Shown: positions 38,530 through 48,957, numbered from the stretch's first letter. The stretch: 64,000 nt of DNA from Salinispora mooreana (GCF_000379065.1 NZ_KB900614.1:3183988-3247987), one strand, 5' to 3'. Made by a program: numbers and translations. Notes: a model not told the origin generated them from the sequence alone.

Positions 38530-38985
38530 TCAGAGCACCAGCCGCGCCCGCTGCCAGGCCTCCTGCTCCGCGTCGGTGCCGACCTTGCCGTACATCCCGA
38601 CCATGAGCAGGACCAGGCCGGTCACCATCAGCACGAGGACGGTGGCGATGCTGAAGTTGAAGATGTTCGCCTCGGTCCGGAGGAAGGCGAGGCCGGCGAG
38701 GCTGAGCACGATACCCCCGTACCCCAGCCCCTGATTGATCAACACATCGACGTTACGGCCGATCGCCGTACCGGCCAGCACGGCGCCGCCGAGCAGCACG
38801 CTGAGCAACGAGAAGCCGAGGTTCGTGCCCTGGCCGAGCACCGCGCTGTCGCCCTGGGCCAAGAGCTCGTCGCCGACGGTCGCGATGAGACCGAGCACGC
38901 CGAAGGCGACCAGGTACAGGCCGGTCAGCCCGCCGATCGCCCGGTAGATCGGCCGCGCGGGGTGGTTCACGGGGGTGTGGGCCAT
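38530..38985 (-). CDS. DUF4383 membrane protein (second copy)
   Basis: A 151-residue membrane protein beginning HTPVNHPARPIYRAIGG, nearly the same start as its neighbour. Four membrane segments are expected, and the C-terminus is short and charged (GTDAEQEAWQRARLVL). The ATG at 38985 is chosen because the conserved motif starts there; the longer frame to 39075 adds arginine-rich sequence. The two copies form a tandem duplication separated by a terminator, so they are likely expressed independently. Confidence 0.85.
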   Translation of the reverse strand: MAHTPVNHPARPIYRAIGGLTGLYLVAFGVLGLIATVGDELLAQGDSAVLGQGTNLGFSLLSVLLGGAVLAGTAIGRNVDVLINQGLGYGGIVLSLAGLAFLRTEANIFNFSIATVLVLMVTGLVLLMVGMYGKVGTDAEQEAWQRARLVL

Positions 38986-39113
38986 GGCTGAGTCTCCAAC
39001 GACGTTACGGTGAGGGTCGGTGCCGATTGTCCCGCACCGGCCGGTGTGACGCCGCACACGGTCCGGGCGTGCCACGACGCATCGGCGGTGCCGTTGCGGC
39101 TTGGTAGCTGCGG

Positions 39114-40913
39114 TCAGCCGCTCGGGATCTCGTCGGCGAGGGTCAGCCAGGCCTGTTCCACCTGCTCCCGCTCGCCCCGGACATCCTTGAGCTGGCTGTC
39201 CAGCTCAGCGACCCGCGCGTAGTCGGTCGCGTTCGCGGCAAGCTGGTCGAGCAGCTCCGCCTCCCGCTGCTCCAGCCGGCCGACCTGCCGCTCGAGCCGG
39301 GACAACTCCTTGCGGGCCTGGCGGACCTGCGCGGCAGACATCCCGGTCGCCTTCGCTGGCGCCGGCTCCGCATTGCCGGTCGCCGATGCCGGACGGCCGC
39401 CGTCGGTGGCCCGAGCCAGGTACTCGTCAACCCCGCCGGGCAGGTGCACCAGCTCGCCGTCGCCGAACATGCCGTACACGGTGTCGGCGACCCGTTCCAC
39501 CAGGTACCGGTCGTGGCTGGCCACGACGATCACGCCGGGCCAGGAGTCGAGCAGATCCTCGAGCGCGGCGAGGGTGTCGGTATCCAGGTCGTTGGTGGGC
39601 TCGTCCAGCAGGAGCACATTCGGCTCACCGGCGAGCAGGCGCAGCAGCTGCAGCCGCCGCCGCTCGCCACCGGAAAGATCAGCCACCGGGGTCCAGAGCC
39701 GGCGGTCGTCGAAGCCGAAGACCTCGGCGAGCTGGGCGGCGGAGATCTCCCGGTCACCGAGCCGGACCCGGCGGGCGATCTCCTCGACCGCCTCGAGGAC
39801 GCGCAGCCGGCCGGGGAGTTCGGCGAGTTCCTGGGAGAGGAACGCGGGGCGCACGGTGGAACCGGCCACGAACCGGCCGTGATCCGGTCGGGTGACGCCG
39901 GCGAGCATCCGCAGCAGCGTGGTCTTGCCGGCACCGTTGCGGCCGAGGACAGCGATCCGGTCCCCGGGACCGACCTGCCAGTCGAGGTCGCGCAGGATCT
40001 CCTTCGGCCCCGCGTCCAACCGGACGTGCTCCAGGTCATACACCTGTTTGCCGAGCCGGGCGGTGGCGAGCCGCTGCAGCGACATGCTGTCCCGCGGCGG
40101 CGGAACGTCGGCGATCAGCGCGTTCGCCGCGTCGATGCGGAACTTCGGCTTGGAGGTTCGGGCCGGCGCACCGCGGCGCAGCCAGGCGATCTCCTTACGG
40201 AGTAGGTTCTGGCGGCGCGCCTCGGTGGCGGCGGCGACCCGTTCCCGTTCCGCGCGGGCGAGGGTCCAGGCGGCGAACCCGCCCTCGTACGCCCGGACGG
40301 TCTGGTCGGCGACCTCCCAGGTGGTGGTGCAGACGGCGTCGAGGAACCACCGGTCGTGGGTGACCACGACGAGCGCACCCCGGCGGGTGAGCAGGTGCCG
40401 GGCCAGCCAGTCGATGCCGCCGACATCGAGGTGGTTGGTGGGCTCGTCGAGGATCAGCAGGTCGGCGTCGCGGACCAGCAGCGCGGCCAGGGCGACCCGC
40501 CGGCGCTCGCCGCCGGACATCGGGCCGACCGGAGTCTCGAGGCCGAGGTGCGGCATCCCGAGGCCGTCGAGGACCGCCCGGACTCCGGCGTCGCCGGCCC
40601 ACTCGTGCTCGGCGCCCATCCCCTCGGCCAGCCACGCGGTGCCGAGGACCACGTCTCGGACGGTCGCGTCGGGGGCGAGTTGCAGGGTCTGCGGCAACCC
40701 GGCGACGCGCAGGTCACGACGGTGGGTCACCCGGCCGTCGTCCGGCTCCTCCTGCCGGGTGAGCAGGCGCAGCAGGGTGGATTTGCCGGCACCGTTGAGC
40801 CCCACCACACCGATCCGGTCGGCGTCGTCGAGACCGAGCGAGACATCGGTGAGCAGCGGCCCGGCAGCGCCGTAGCCCTTGGACACCCGGTCCAGGTTGA
40901 CGATGTTGGCCAC
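39114..40913 (-). CDS. ABC-F family ATP-binding protein (Uup-like)
   Basis: A 599-residue soluble protein with two ABC domains and no membrane segment. Domain 1 has Walker A GLNGAGKST, signature MSGGERRR and Walker [13 protein letters not shown]. Domain 2 has GRNGAGKTT, LSGGERRR and LLLDEPTNDLD. The C-terminal 80 residues are coiled coil (RQARKELSRLERQVGRLEQREAELLDQL), as in Uup. ABC-F proteins act on ribosomes or DNA transactions; Uup affects transposon excision and ribosome function in E. coli. It is the last gene of the rsmI-to-ispE direction. Confidence 0.92.
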   Translation of the reverse strand: MANIVNLDRVSKGYGAAGPLLTDVSLGLDDADRIGVVGLNGAGKSTLLRLLTRQEEPDDGRVTHRRDLRVAGLPQTLQLAPDATVRDVVLGTAWLAEGMGAEHEWAGDAGVRAVLDGLGMPHLGLETPVGPMSGGERRRVALAALLVRDADLLILDEPTNHLDVGGIDWLARHLLTRRGALVVVTHDRWFLDAVCTTTWEVADQTVRAYEGGFAAWTLARAERERVAAATEARRQNLLRKEIAWLRRGAPARTSKPKFRIDAANALIADVPPPRDSMSLQRLATARLGKQVYDLEHVRLDAGPKEILRDLDWQVGPGDRIAVLGRNGAGKTTLLRMLAGVTRPDHGRFVAGSTVRPAFLSQELAELPGRLRVLEAVEEIARRVRLGDREISAAQLAEVFGFDDRRLWTPVADLSGGERRRLQLLRLLAGEPNVLLLDEPTNDLDTDTLAALEDLLDSWPGVIVVASHDRYLVERVADTVYGMFGDGELVHLPGGVDEYLARATDGGRPASATGNAEPAPAKATGMSAAQVRQARKELSRLERQVGRLEQREAELLDQLAANATDYARVAELDSQLKDVRGEREQVEQAWLTLADEIPSG

Positions 40914-41012
40914 TACGCCCCTTCCATGGTCAGGGCGCCCGGCACCGGATCGGCAGCCAAGGACGCCCGAGGCAAGGGTACGCGGGCACCCGGCAGGCGG
41001 CGCCGGGGACGG

Positions 41013-41960
41013 TCAGCCGATCCGGGCCCCGGCGACCGGGCCGTGCGCGGTGCGCGCCTCTCGGCACACGTCGAGAGCGTCCAGTTCGGCGGCGATCCCC
41101 TCCGCGTCGGCCGCTCCGGTGGCGAGGAAGACACAGGTCGGCCCGGAGCCGGAGACGATGCCCGCGAGCGCCCCCGCCGCCTCGCCCGCCTTCAGGGTGG
41201 CGGCCAGGGACGGCCGCAGGGCGAGCGCGGCGTCCTGGAGGTCGTTACCGAGGGCCGCGGCGAGCACCCCGGGGTCGGGCTGCCGGAGGGCGGCGAGGAG
41301 GGTGTCGGTGCTGCCGAGCGGGGGGCCGGCGGCCCTGGCGGCTCGGAGCCGATCGAGTTCCCGGTACGCGACCGGCGTGGAGAGACCGCCCTCGGCGACC
41401 GCGACGACCCAGTGCCAGACAGTCGGCCGGGCCAGTACCGGGCTGACCGCCTCGCCCCGGCCGGTGCCGAGCGCGGTGCCGCCGTGGATCAGAAAGGGCA
41501 CGTCGGAACCGAGGCCGGCGGCGATCTCCGCCAGTTCGTCGCGGGAGAGCCCGGTCCCCCAGAGGGCATCGCAGGCGACCAGCGCGGCGGCGGCATCGGC
41601 GCTGCCCCCGGCGAGCCCACCGGCCAGGGGAATCTGCTTGCGCAGGTGCAGCCGGGCGTGCGGCGGCACCCCGGTGGACCTGGCGAGGGCACGGGCGGCA
41701 CGGATGACCAGGTTTGACTCGTCCAGGGCCAGTTCGCCGGTCCCCTCACCCGCCATGGTGAGGGTGAGGGTGTCACCCCGGCGGGCGGTCAACTCGTCGT
41801 GGATGGAGATCGCGTGGTAGACGGTGTTGAGCTCGTGATAGCCGTCCTGGCGGAGCGGCCCCACTCCCAGATGTAGGTTGATCTTGGCGGGGACTCGTAC
41901 GCGAACCGGGCCGCTGACACCGCGAGGTTCGTCATCCTCCGGTCGCCATGCCTCGGTCAC
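41013..41960 (-). CDS. ispE: 4-diphosphocytidyl-2-C-methyl-D-erythritol kinase
   Basis: A 315-residue GHMP kinase of the non-mevalonate isoprenoid pathway. Substrate-binding PAKINLHLG has K26 and N28, the ATP loop is PLAGGLAGGSADAAAAL, and SGSGPTCVFL is the third GHMP motif. It starts at GTG 41960, downstream of rsmA in the conserved rsmA-ispE order. Confidence 0.95.
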   Translation of the reverse strand: MTEAWRPEDDEPRGVSGPVRVRVPAKINLHLGVGPLRQDGYHELNTVYHAISIHDELTARRGDTLTLTMAGEGTGELALDESNLVIRAARALARSTGVPPHARLHLRKQIPLAGGLAGGSADAAAALVACDALWGTGLSRDELAEIAAGLGSDVPFLIHGGTALGTGRGEAVSPVLARPTVWHWVVAVAEGGLSTPVAYRELDRLRAARAAGPPLGSTDTLLAALRQPDPGVLAAALGNDLQDAALALRPSLAATLKAGEAAGALAGIVSGSGPTCVFLATGAADAEGIAAELDALDVCREARTAHGPVAGARIG

Positions 41961-42056
41961 AGGGCAGTGTCCCAGGCTGAGTCCCGGCTGCCCGTCCCGG
42001 GCGCGACGGGCAGGGGCAGCGGCGTGGCATTTCGTACTTCCTCGGCGGGCACGGCG

Positions 42057-42929
42057 TCAGCCTACTGCCCGGTCGGAGGCGGCCAGGGCCGACGCGGCGA
42101 TAGCGGCGAACTGCTCGACCGGGAGCGCCTCCCCGCGGGCGCCGGGATCCACTCCGGCGGCGGTGAGCACCGCGGCGGCCCGGTCCACGCCGCCGGCCCA
42201 GCCGGCCAGGGCCGCCCGAAGGGTTTTGCGACGCTGGGCGAACGCGGCATCCACCACCGCGAAGACCCGCTCCCGGGAACCACCCACGCCCGGTGGTTCC
42301 CGACGGGTGAAGGCGACCAGCCCGGAGTCGACGTTCGGCACCGGCCAGAACACGTTTGGCGGCACCTTCCCGGCCGCGTGGACGTGGGCGTACCAGGCGA
42401 GTTTGACCGACGGCACGCCGTACACCCGGGAACCGGGACCGGCGACGAGCCGATCGGCGACCTCCTTCTGCACCATGACCAGGCCGTGCCGCAGCGTCGG
42501 CACCTCGGCGAGCAGGTGCAGCACCACCGGCACGGCGACGTTGTACGGCAGGTTGGCGACCAACGCGGTCGGCGCGGGATCGGCGAGCTGCTCGGCGGTG
42601 ACTCGAAGCGCGTCGGCGCGGTGCACGGAGAGCCGGCCGGCGGCGGGACCGGCGTGCCGGGCGGCGGTCTCCGGTAGGGCGGCGGCGAGGACCGGGTCGA
42701 TCTCGACGGCGTGCACGTGCGCGGCGGCCGGCAGCAGCGCGAGAGTCAGCGAACCGAGACCCGGCCCGACCTCCAGCACCACGTCGTCGGCGGTCAGGCC
42801 GGCGGTGGTGACGATCCGCCGCACCGTGTTGGGGTCATGGACGAAGTTCTGGCCGAGTCGCTTGGTGGGGGCGACGCCGAGGCGGGCGGCGAGGTCCCGG
42901 ATCTCCGCCGGGCCGAGGAGACCGGTCAC
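42057..42929 (-). CDS. rsmA: 16S rRNA dimethyladenosine transferase
   Basis: A 290-residue KsgA enzyme that dimethylates two adjacent adenosines near the 3' end of 16S rRNA. It shows [10 protein letters not shown] (residues 23-32), the SAM loop [11 protein letters not shown] and the catalytic NLPYN at 126-130. The GTG at 42929 gives the family length; the longer frame to 43055 adds glycine and proline-rich residues that overlap tatD. The tatD stop lies 79 bases upstream, leaving no room for the rpfB gene found here in mycobacteria. Confidence 0.94.
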   Translation of the reverse strand: MTGLLGPAEIRDLAARLGVAPTKRLGQNFVHDPNTVRRIVTTAGLTADDVVLEVGPGLGSLTLALLPAAAHVHAVEIDPVLAAALPETAARHAGPAAGRLSVHRADALRVTAEQLADPAPTALVANLPYNVAVPVVLHLLAEVPTLRHGLVMVQKEVADRLVAGPGSRVYGVPSVKLAWYAHVHAAGKVPPNVFWPVPNVDSGLVAFTRREPPGVGGSRERVFAVVDAAFAQRRKTLRAALAGWAGGVDRAAAVLTAAGVDPGARGEALPVEQFAAIAASALAASDRAVG

Positions 42930-43008
42930 GCCCGCTAGCGTAGGTGGGCGCCGGGGTGCCCCGGGCAGGGGCCCGCCGTCTCCCGGCAGATTCCCGCCAG
43001 CCCCACCG

Positions 43009-43992
43009 TCACCAGGGGCCGAAGGCCCGCTCGCCGGTACGGGAGAGGGCCGCACAGAGCTCGTCCAGGTCGCTGCCGGTGGTGACGGCGAGCGTGCGGA
43101 CGGTGAGCGGGATCAGGTACGACGCGTTGGGCCGACCCCGGTGCGGCACCGGAGTGAGATACGGCGCGTCCGTCTCCACGAGAAGGTGATCCAGCGGGGT
43201 CACCGCAGCGGCCTCGCGCAGTGCCGCGGCGCTGCTGAAGGTGACGGTGCCGGCGAAGCTGAGCAGGTAGCCGCGGCGCACGCAGGCGCGGGCGAACTCG
43301 GCGTCGCCCGAGAAGCAGTGCATCACCACCGTCTCCGGAGCGCCCTCGTCGTCCAGGATCCGCAACACGTCGTCGTGCGCCTCCCGGTCGTGGACCACCA
43401 GCGTGCGGCCGTACCGCTTGGCGATGTCGATGTGCGCCCGGAAGCTCAGCTCCTGCGCGGCGCGCCCCTGCTCACCGGTACGGAAGAAGTCCATTCCGGT
43501 CTCGCCGACACCCCGTACCCGGTCCTGGCCGGCCAGCGACTCGACGACCCGCAGCGCCTCGTCCAGCTCCGCCAGCCGGGGCGCCTCGTTGGGGTGCAGC
43601 GCGACGGTGGCGACGACCGCCGGGGAGCGCTGGGCCACCTCCGCCCCCCACCGGGACGAGTCGACGTCAACCCCCACCTGGACCAACCGGTCCACCCCGA
43701 CCTCCGCAGCCGCCTCGACCGCGGCCTGGATCGGGTCAACGGCGGAACGGGGGTCGACGGCGGTGTGGATCGGCTCGGCGGCCGGGCCGCCGTCGGCGCC
43801 CACACCGTAGCCCGGCGCGGTCGGCGTAGGGCGCGGCGGGACCCCGGCCTCGCTGATCGTGATGTCGAGGTGGGTGTGGCTGTCTGGCACCGGTTGCGGC
43901 AGCGGCGCGGGCGCCGGCGGAAACTCCCCGGCCCGCCGGGCCGCGCGCTGCTTACGGGATTCGGTCTGCTCGGTCATCGACGCAAGCATCAC
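43009..43992 (-). CDS. tatD: TatD-family deoxyribonuclease
   Basis: A 327-residue metal-dependent hydrolase with the N-terminal HTHLD motif (H39, H41), the GETGMDF segment for metal-binding Glu, [13 protein letters not shown], and a C-terminal [12 protein letters not shown]. Compared with the family's 260 residues it is longer, owing to a basic N-terminal extension of about 35 residues and an insertion rich in P, G and A after the first motif ([17 protein letters not shown]). It sits in the conserved metG-tatD-rsmA order. Confidence 0.92.
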   Translation of the reverse strand: MMLASMTEQTESRKQRAARRAGEFPPAPAPLPQPVPDSHTHLDITISEAGVPPRPTPTAPGYGVGADGGPAAEPIHTAVDPRSAVDPIQAAVEAAAEVGVDRLVQVGVDVDSSRWGAEVAQRSPAVVATVALHPNEAPRLAELDEALRVVESLAGQDRVRGVGETGMDFFRTGEQGRAAQELSFRAHIDIAKRYGRTLVVHDREAHDDVLRILDDEGAPETVVMHCFSGDAEFARACVRRGYLLSFAGTVTFSSAAALREAAAVTPLDHLLVETDAPYLTPVPHRGRPNASYLIPLTVRTLAVTTGSDLDELCAALSRTGERAFGPW

Positions 43993-44021
43993 ACACCGGG
44001 TACGCCCCCGCGGGGTGTGCC

Positions 44022-45824
44022 TCAGCCCGCCAGGCGGGCCAGCTCCTCATCCACGATCGACGGGTCGAGCTTGCGGAACACCGGCGTGGGCGGGTCGAGT
44101 GCCCGCCCCACCTCCAACGGCACCGACTCCCACCGGGCGCCGACCGTGTAGTCGCCGGTCAGCACCGGGTAGGCCGGCCCGCCGTCGAGGTCCTCAACCT
44201 CCTCGATCACCGGCATCGGTGCGTGCACCCCGGTGCCGCCGAGCAGCTGGTGGATCTTCTGCGCGGAGTGCGGCAGGAAGGGGGTGAGCAGTGTGTTCGC
44301 GTCGCTGACCACCTGGAGGGCGACGTGCAGGACGGTGCCCATCCGCGGCCGGTCCGCCTCGCCCTTGAGCTTCCACGGTGCCTGCTCGGAGAGGTAGCGG
44401 TTGGCCTCGGCGACCACCTTCATCGCCTCGCCGATCGCCTGTTTCTGCCGGTGCCGGCCGATCAGCTCGCCGACCGTGGCGAAGCCGGCCCGGGCCACCG
44501 CGAGCAGCCCCTCGTCGGCCTCGGTGAGCCCGGCCGGGTCGACCGGCGGGATCACGCCGAAGTTCTTCGCGGCCATCGAGATGGAGCGGTTGACCAGGTT
44601 GCCCCAGCCGGCGACCAGCTCGTCGTTGTTGCGGCGGAGGAACTCCGCCCAGGTGAAGTCGGTGTCGTTGCTCTCCGGCCCGGCCACCGCGATGAAGTAG
44701 CGCAACGCGTCGGCGTCGTAGCGCTCCAGGAAGTCACGGACGTAGATGACCACGCGTCGGGACGAGGAGAACTTGCGCCCCTCCATGGTCAGGAACTCGC
44801 TGGAGACCACCTCGGTGGGCAGGTTCAGCCGACCCAGCTCGCCCGGCTGCCCGTCGTGGGAGCCTTCGCCGGAGTAGCCGGCGAGCAGCGCCGGCCAGAT
44901 CACCGAGTGGAAGACGATGTTGTCCTTGCCCATGAAGTAGTGGCTGGGGGCGTCCTTGCCCGGCCCGTCCGCCGACCACCACCGGCGCCACGCCGCTGGA
45001 TCACCGGAGCGGCGGGCCCACTCGATCGAGGCGGAGAGGTAGCCGATCACCGCGTCGAACCACACGTAGATGCGCTTGTCGCCACGCTCCCGCCAGCCGT
45101 CGAGCGGGACCGGCACCCCCCACTCCAGGTCCCGGGTGATCGCCCGGGGCTGGAGATCGTCCAACAGGTTCTTGGAGAAGCGCAGCACGTTCGGCCGCCA
45201 GCCCTCCCGTGTGTCCAACCACTGCCCCAGGACGTCGGCGAGCGCCGGTAGGTCGAGGAAGAAGTGTTCGGTCTCGACGAACTTCGGCGTCTCTCCGTTG
45301 ATCTTCGACTTCGGGTTGCGCAGGTCGATCGGGTCGAGCTGGTTGCCGCAGCTGTCGCACTGGTCGCCGCGGGCGCTCTCGTAGCCGCAGATCGGGCAGG
45401 TGCCCTCGATGTAGCGATCGGGCAGGGTCCGACCGGTGGACGGGGAGATGGCGCCCATGGTGGTCTTCGGCACGATGTAGCCGTTGCGGTACATCCCCTC
45501 GAACAGCTCCTGCACCACGGCGTAGTGGTTGCCGGTGGTGGTGCGGGTGAACAGGTCGTAGGAGAGCCCGAGCCCGTGCAGGTCCGCCACGATCACCCGG
45601 TTGTAGCGGTCGGCCAACTCGCGGGGGGTGACCCCCTCCGCGTCGGCCTGCACCTGGATCGGCGTGCCGTGTTCGTCGGTGCCAGAGACCATGAGCACGT
45701 CGTGGCCGGCCATCCGCATGTACCGGGCGAAGACGTCGGAGGGAACGCCGAAGCCGGAGACGTGGCCGATGTGGCGCGGGCCGTTGGCGTAAGGCCAGGC
45801 AACCGCCGCGAGAACGTGACTCAT
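44022..45824 (-). CDS. metG: Methionyl-tRNA synthetase
   Basis: A 600-residue class I synthetase. The HIGH-like element is [13 protein letters not shown] near the N-terminus, the zinc-binding knuckle is [18 protein letters not shown], and the KMSKS-like loop reads RKFSSSR. The C-terminal anticodon-binding helix bundle is present, but no extra tRNA-binding domain. The ATG at 45824 is used; two TTG codons lie just upstream. It follows rsmI by about 90 bases on the same strand. Confidence 0.95.
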   Translation of the reverse strand: MSHVLAAVAWPYANGPRHIGHVSGFGVPSDVFARYMRMAGHDVLMVSGTDEHGTPIQVQADAEGVTPRELADRYNRVIVADLHGLGLSYDLFTRTTTGNHYAVVQELFEGMYRNGYIVPKTTMGAISPSTGRTLPDRYIEGTCPICGYESARGDQCDSCGNQLDPIDLRNPKSKINGETPKFVETEHFFLDLPALADVLGQWLDTREGWRPNVLRFSKNLLDDLQPRAITRDLEWGVPVPLDGWRERGDKRIYVWFDAVIGYLSASIEWARRSGDPAAWRRWWSADGPGKDAPSHYFMGKDNIVFHSVIWPALLAGYSGEGSHDGQPGELGRLNLPTEVVSSEFLTMEGRKFSSSRRVVIYVRDFLERYDADALRYFIAVAGPESNDTDFTWAEFLRRNNDELVAGWGNLVNRSISMAAKNFGVIPPVDPAGLTEADEGLLAVARAGFATVGELIGRHRQKQAIGEAMKVVAEANRYLSEQAPWKLKGEADRPRMGTVLHVALQVVSDANTLLTPFLPHSAQKIHQLLGGTGVHAPMPVIEEVEDLDGGPAYPVLTGDYTVGARWESVPLEVGRALDPPTPVFRKLDPSIVDEELARLAG

Positions 45825-45913
45825 GGCCAACAAGCCTAGTGACCCCGGCCGCGGGGCCGCGAACCGATGGGCCCGCCCGGGCCGCCCTGGTCACTTCACT
45901 TCCTCGCCCCACC

Positions 45914-46780
45914 TCACCGGTGGACGATGTCGTAGACCTCACGTCGGCGTAGCCCGTACTCGACGGCGACCTCGGTGACCGCATCCCGACGGGAACGGCC
46001 AGCCGCTTCCCGAGCGGCGACCGCCGCCCGCAACGTCTCGTCGTCCGGCCGTTGCCGGGCTGGACCCGAGGCGCCCGCCACCACCAGCGTGATCTCGCCA
46101 CGCGCCGGTTCCTCGGCGGCCCAGGCCGCCAACTCACCGAGCGGACGACGAAGCACCTGTTCGTAGGTCTTGGTCAGCTCCCGGCAGAGCGCCGCCGGCC
46201 GGTGGGCGCCGAACGCCGCGGCAAGGTCGGCGAGGGCCGCGGCGACCCGGTGCGGCGCCTCGAAGAAGACCAGGGTGCGTTCCTCGGTGGCGAGCGCGGT
46301 CAGCCGGGCGCGGCGCGAACCCGGGCTGCGGGGCAGGAAGCCCTCGAAGCAGAACCGGTCACTGGCCAGCCCGGAGAGGGTGAGGGCGGTGGTGACCGCG
46401 CTGGGGCCGGGAGCGGCGGTGACCGGCACCCCGGCGTCCACCGCCGCCCGGACCAGCCGGTAGCCCGGGTCAGAGACGCTGGGCATGCCGCCGTCGGTGA
46501 TCAGGGCGACGCCGAGGCCAGCGCGGAGCGCATCGACAAGTTCCGGCGTACGGCGCTCCTCGTTCCCCTCAAAATATGAGACTATCCGCCCAGAAATGGT
46601 CACCTCGAGCTCCCGGGCCAACCGGGCCAGGCGCCGGGTGTCCTCGGCTGCCACCAGGTCAGCCGTGGCGAGCACCTCGCGGAGCCGGGCGGAGGCGTCG
46701 GCCGGGTTTCCGAGCGGCGCGCCGAGCAGGACCAGGCGTCCGACATCGGACTTCGCATCCACGAAAGGACGCTCCTTCAT
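45914..46780 (-). CDS. rsmI: 16S rRNA (cytidine-1402-2'-O)-methyltransferase
   Basis: A 288-residue tetrapyrrole-methylase fold enzyme. It has LVLLGAPLGNPADAS, AAEDTRRLARLA, YFEGNEERR, the SAM-binding DGGMPSVSDPGYRLV and AAPGPSAVTTALTLSGL, diagnostic for RsmI. In most relatives the first motif is 'TPIGN'; here it is APLGN. It starts 67 bases from the divergent protein-mannosyltransferase gene, so the promoters overlap. The rsmI/PMT divergent pair is conserved in actinobacteria. Confidence 0.94.
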   Translation of the reverse strand: MKERPFVDAKSDVGRLVLLGAPLGNPADASARLREVLATADLVAAEDTRRLARLARELEVTISGRIVSYFEGNEERRTPELVDALRAGLGVALITDGGMPSVSDPGYRLVRAAVDAGVPVTAAPGPSAVTTALTLSGLASDRFCFEGFLPRSPGSRRARLTALATEERTLVFFEAPHRVAAALADLAAAFGAHRPAALCRELTKTYEQVLRRPLGELAAWAAEEPARGEITLVVAGASGPARQRPDDETLRAAVAAREAAGRSRRDAVTEVAVEYGLRRREVYDIVHR

Positions 46781-46847
46781 CGACAGTTATGAGTCTTACG
46801 TGAAACGGTGTGCGCGCGGGCCCACCTCCGCAGCCTACGATCACGGG

Positions 46848-48539
46848 GTGACCCAGGCGTCAACAGCGCACCCCGCCGGCCAGGCCGGGCCGGAGCAGCC
46901 CGAGCAGACGGACCGGGGCCGCCACCTCGGCAGGGGCCTTCCCGACATCGTCCGCCGCCGGCTGGCCACCATTGACAACCGGCTCGACCGGCGGTCCTGG
47001 CTGGCCACCGCGGTGATCGTCACGATCGCGGCGGTCCTGCGCTTCGTCAACCTCGGAAACCCGCCGGGCAAGATTTTCGACGAGGTCTACTACGCCCGCG
47101 ACGGCTGGGCACTGGTCGACCGGGGCGTCGAGTGGAACTACCAGGACGGCGGCCCGTCATACGTGGTCCACCCACCCCTGGGCAAGTGGCTCATCGGGCT
47201 CGGCGAGTGGGCCTTCGGCTACAGCGACACCGAACAGGGGGTCTACGCCGCCGGGCACCTGATCACCACCGCTCCCGAGGTGGGCTGGCGATTCTCCGCG
47301 GCCCTGATCAGCACCCTCTCGGTGCTGCTGCTGGTCCGGATCGCGCGCCGGCTGTTCGGCTCCACCGTGCTGGGCTGCGCCGCCGGGCTTCTGCTGGCCC
47401 TGGACGGCTTCCACCTGGTGCTGTCCCGCACCGCGCTGCTCGACATCTTTCTGCTCTTCTTCGTGCTGGCGTCGTTCGGCGCACTGGTTCTCGACCGCGA
47501 CGCCCGGCGCCGGCGCTGGGCGGAGACCCTCACCCCCGGGCCGGACCCGGGCGACCCGCCAACCACCGACCGACCAGTTGGTGGCTGGCGGAGGTGGCCG
47601 TGGTGGCGACTGGCCGCCGGGGTGCTGTTCGGCTGCGCCTGCGCGGTGAAGTGGAGTGCGCTGTACTTCCTCCCGGCATTCGTGCTCCTGGTGGTCTTCT
47701 GGGAGGTCGGTGCCCGCCGCTCCGCCGGGGTACGCCGGCCGTGGCGGCGCACCCTGCTCGACGAGACCCCCTGGCTGCTGCTGGCCGGGTTGCTGATGGT
47801 GGTGGCCTACCTCGCCGCCTGGTCTGGGTGGCTGCTGGGCGACGAGGGGTATTACCGGGTGCCCGACGCACAGCGGTGGCCGAACGCCCCGCTGAGCGAC
47901 ACCCCCGTCATCGGGGCGCTCCAGAACCTCATCGAGTACCACAAGGCCGCGTACGGCTTCCACGCGCAACTCGACGACGCGCACACATACCAGTCCTGGC
48001 CCTGGCAGTGGCTCCTCCTGGCGCGCCCGGTCGCCTTCTACTGGTCGTCCGAGGGACCCTGCGCCGCGGCGAGCTGCGCCACCGAGGTTCTGCTGCTGGG
48101 CACGCCGCTGCTCTGGTGGTCATTCCTGCCCGCCCTGGCCGCGCTCGCCTGGCTGGGCCTCGCGCGACGCGACTGGCGGGCCGGGGCGATCCTGCTCTGT
48201 GTCGCGTCCGGCCTGCTGCCCTGGTTCTGGTACGCGGCGGACAGTGGGCGCACCATGTTCTCCTTCTACACCGCCCCGGCCCTGCCGTTCCTGGTGCTCG
48301 CCGTGACCTACGTGCTGGGTGTGATCATAGGTGCGCCGGCGACGGCCGGTCCGGAGAGCACGCCGGAGACCGCACCAACGGGCAGTGGAGATCGACTACT
48401 CGTCGGCGCCGTCATCGCCGGGGGGTACGTGTTGCTGGTGGCGCTCAACTTCGCCTACTTCTATCCGATCTTCGTCGGCGAGCCGCTTCCCTACGACAGC
48501 TGGTCCAACCGAATGTGGCTGGACAGCCGGTGGATCTGA
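46848..48539 (+). CDS. Dolichyl-phosphate-mannose-type protein O-mannosyltransferase
   Basis: A 563-residue GT39 membrane enzyme that moves mannose from polyprenyl-phosphate-mannose to Ser/Thr of secreted proteins. A 50-residue cytoplasmic N-terminus is followed by about ten membrane helices. The catalytic Asp-Glu pair is D78-E79 in IFDEVYYARDG, in the first extracytoplasmic loop. HPPLGKW and the YQSWPWQWLLL region are conserved. The GTG at 46848 follows CACGG and gives a family-like start. Two hairpins lie downstream. Confidence 0.92.
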   Translation: MTQASTAHPAGQAGPEQPEQTDRGRHLGRGLPDIVRRRLATIDNRLDRRSWLATAVIVTIAAVLRFVNLGNPPGKIFDEVYYARDGWALVDRGVEWNYQDGGPSYVVHPPLGKWLIGLGEWAFGYSDTEQGVYAAGHLITTAPEVGWRFSAALISTLSVLLLVRIARRLFGSTVLGCAAGLLLALDGFHLVLSRTALLDIFLLFFVLASFGALVLDRDARRRRWAETLTPGPDPGDPPTTDRPVGGWRRWPWWRLAAGVLFGCACAVKWSALYFLPAFVLLVVFWEVGARRSAGVRRPWRRTLLDETPWLLLAGLLMVVAYLAAWSGWLLGDEGYYRVPDAQRWPNAPLSDTPVIGALQNLIEYHKAAYGFHAQLDDAHTYQSWPWQWLLLARPVAFYWSSEGPCAAASCATEVLLLGTPLLWWSFLPALAALAWLGLARRDWRAGAILLCVASGLLPWFWYAADSGRTMFSFYTAPALPFLVLAVTYVLGVIIGAPATAGPESTPETAPTGSGDRLLVGAVIAGGYVLLVALNFAYFYPIFVGEPLPYDSWSNRMWLDSRWI

Positions 48540-48607
48540 CCGGTCCTGCGGGTTCTGACACGTCCTGTTGAATCTGACCGGTCCTGCCCTCGGCACCCGT
48601 GATAGCG

Positions 48608-48639
48608 GCAGGGCCCGCACGCTCACGTGCGGGCCCTGC
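48608..48639 (+). terminator. 14-bp hairpin terminator after PMT gene
   Basis: GCAGGGCCCGCACG (48608-48621) pairs perfectly with 48626-48639 around a CTCA loop, 68 bases past the PMT stop. This is a very stable structure and a likely intrinsic terminator, though no U-tract follows. Confidence 0.75.
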
Positions 48640-48647
48640 AACGAAAA

Positions 48648-48695
48648 GCGCGCTCCGATCGCCTGCCACGGGGGAAGCGGGCGATTGGAGCGCGC
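48648..48695. terminator. Second tandem hairpin after PMT gene
   Basis: 48648-48663 pairs with 48680-48695 over 16 positions (GCGCGCTCC-G-ATCGCC against its complement), with one G-U wobble on the plus strand and a 16-base loop. It starts eight bases after the first hairpin, so the PMT transcript ends in a double stem structure. The rest of 48540-48957 holds no gene. Confidence 0.6.
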
Positions 48696-48957
48696 AGCAA
48701 AAGCTTAACCAGGTTGCAGCGACGGCACAACTGGCCGGGTTGGGTCAGATTCCCGACGATCGCCATGCCGGGCGGTCGTTGCAGTCGAGATCGATGAGCC
48801 GCCATTGACCGGGGCCGGGAGGCGGGGGCTTCCGCACGGAGTTCGGGCTCCAGCAGCAGCACCGCGAGTGCGCTACCTTGGGCAGCCATGGCCGTCACAC
48901 AGACCCTGGACCGCGCCGCACGGGCCTTCCGTCGGCGACACCTCATGGGAGCAATCG

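Noticed and set aside
41878..44151. 757-codon plus-strand open frame
   Set aside because: Antisense to rsmA and tatD, both with intact catalytic motifs; the translation has no family features.
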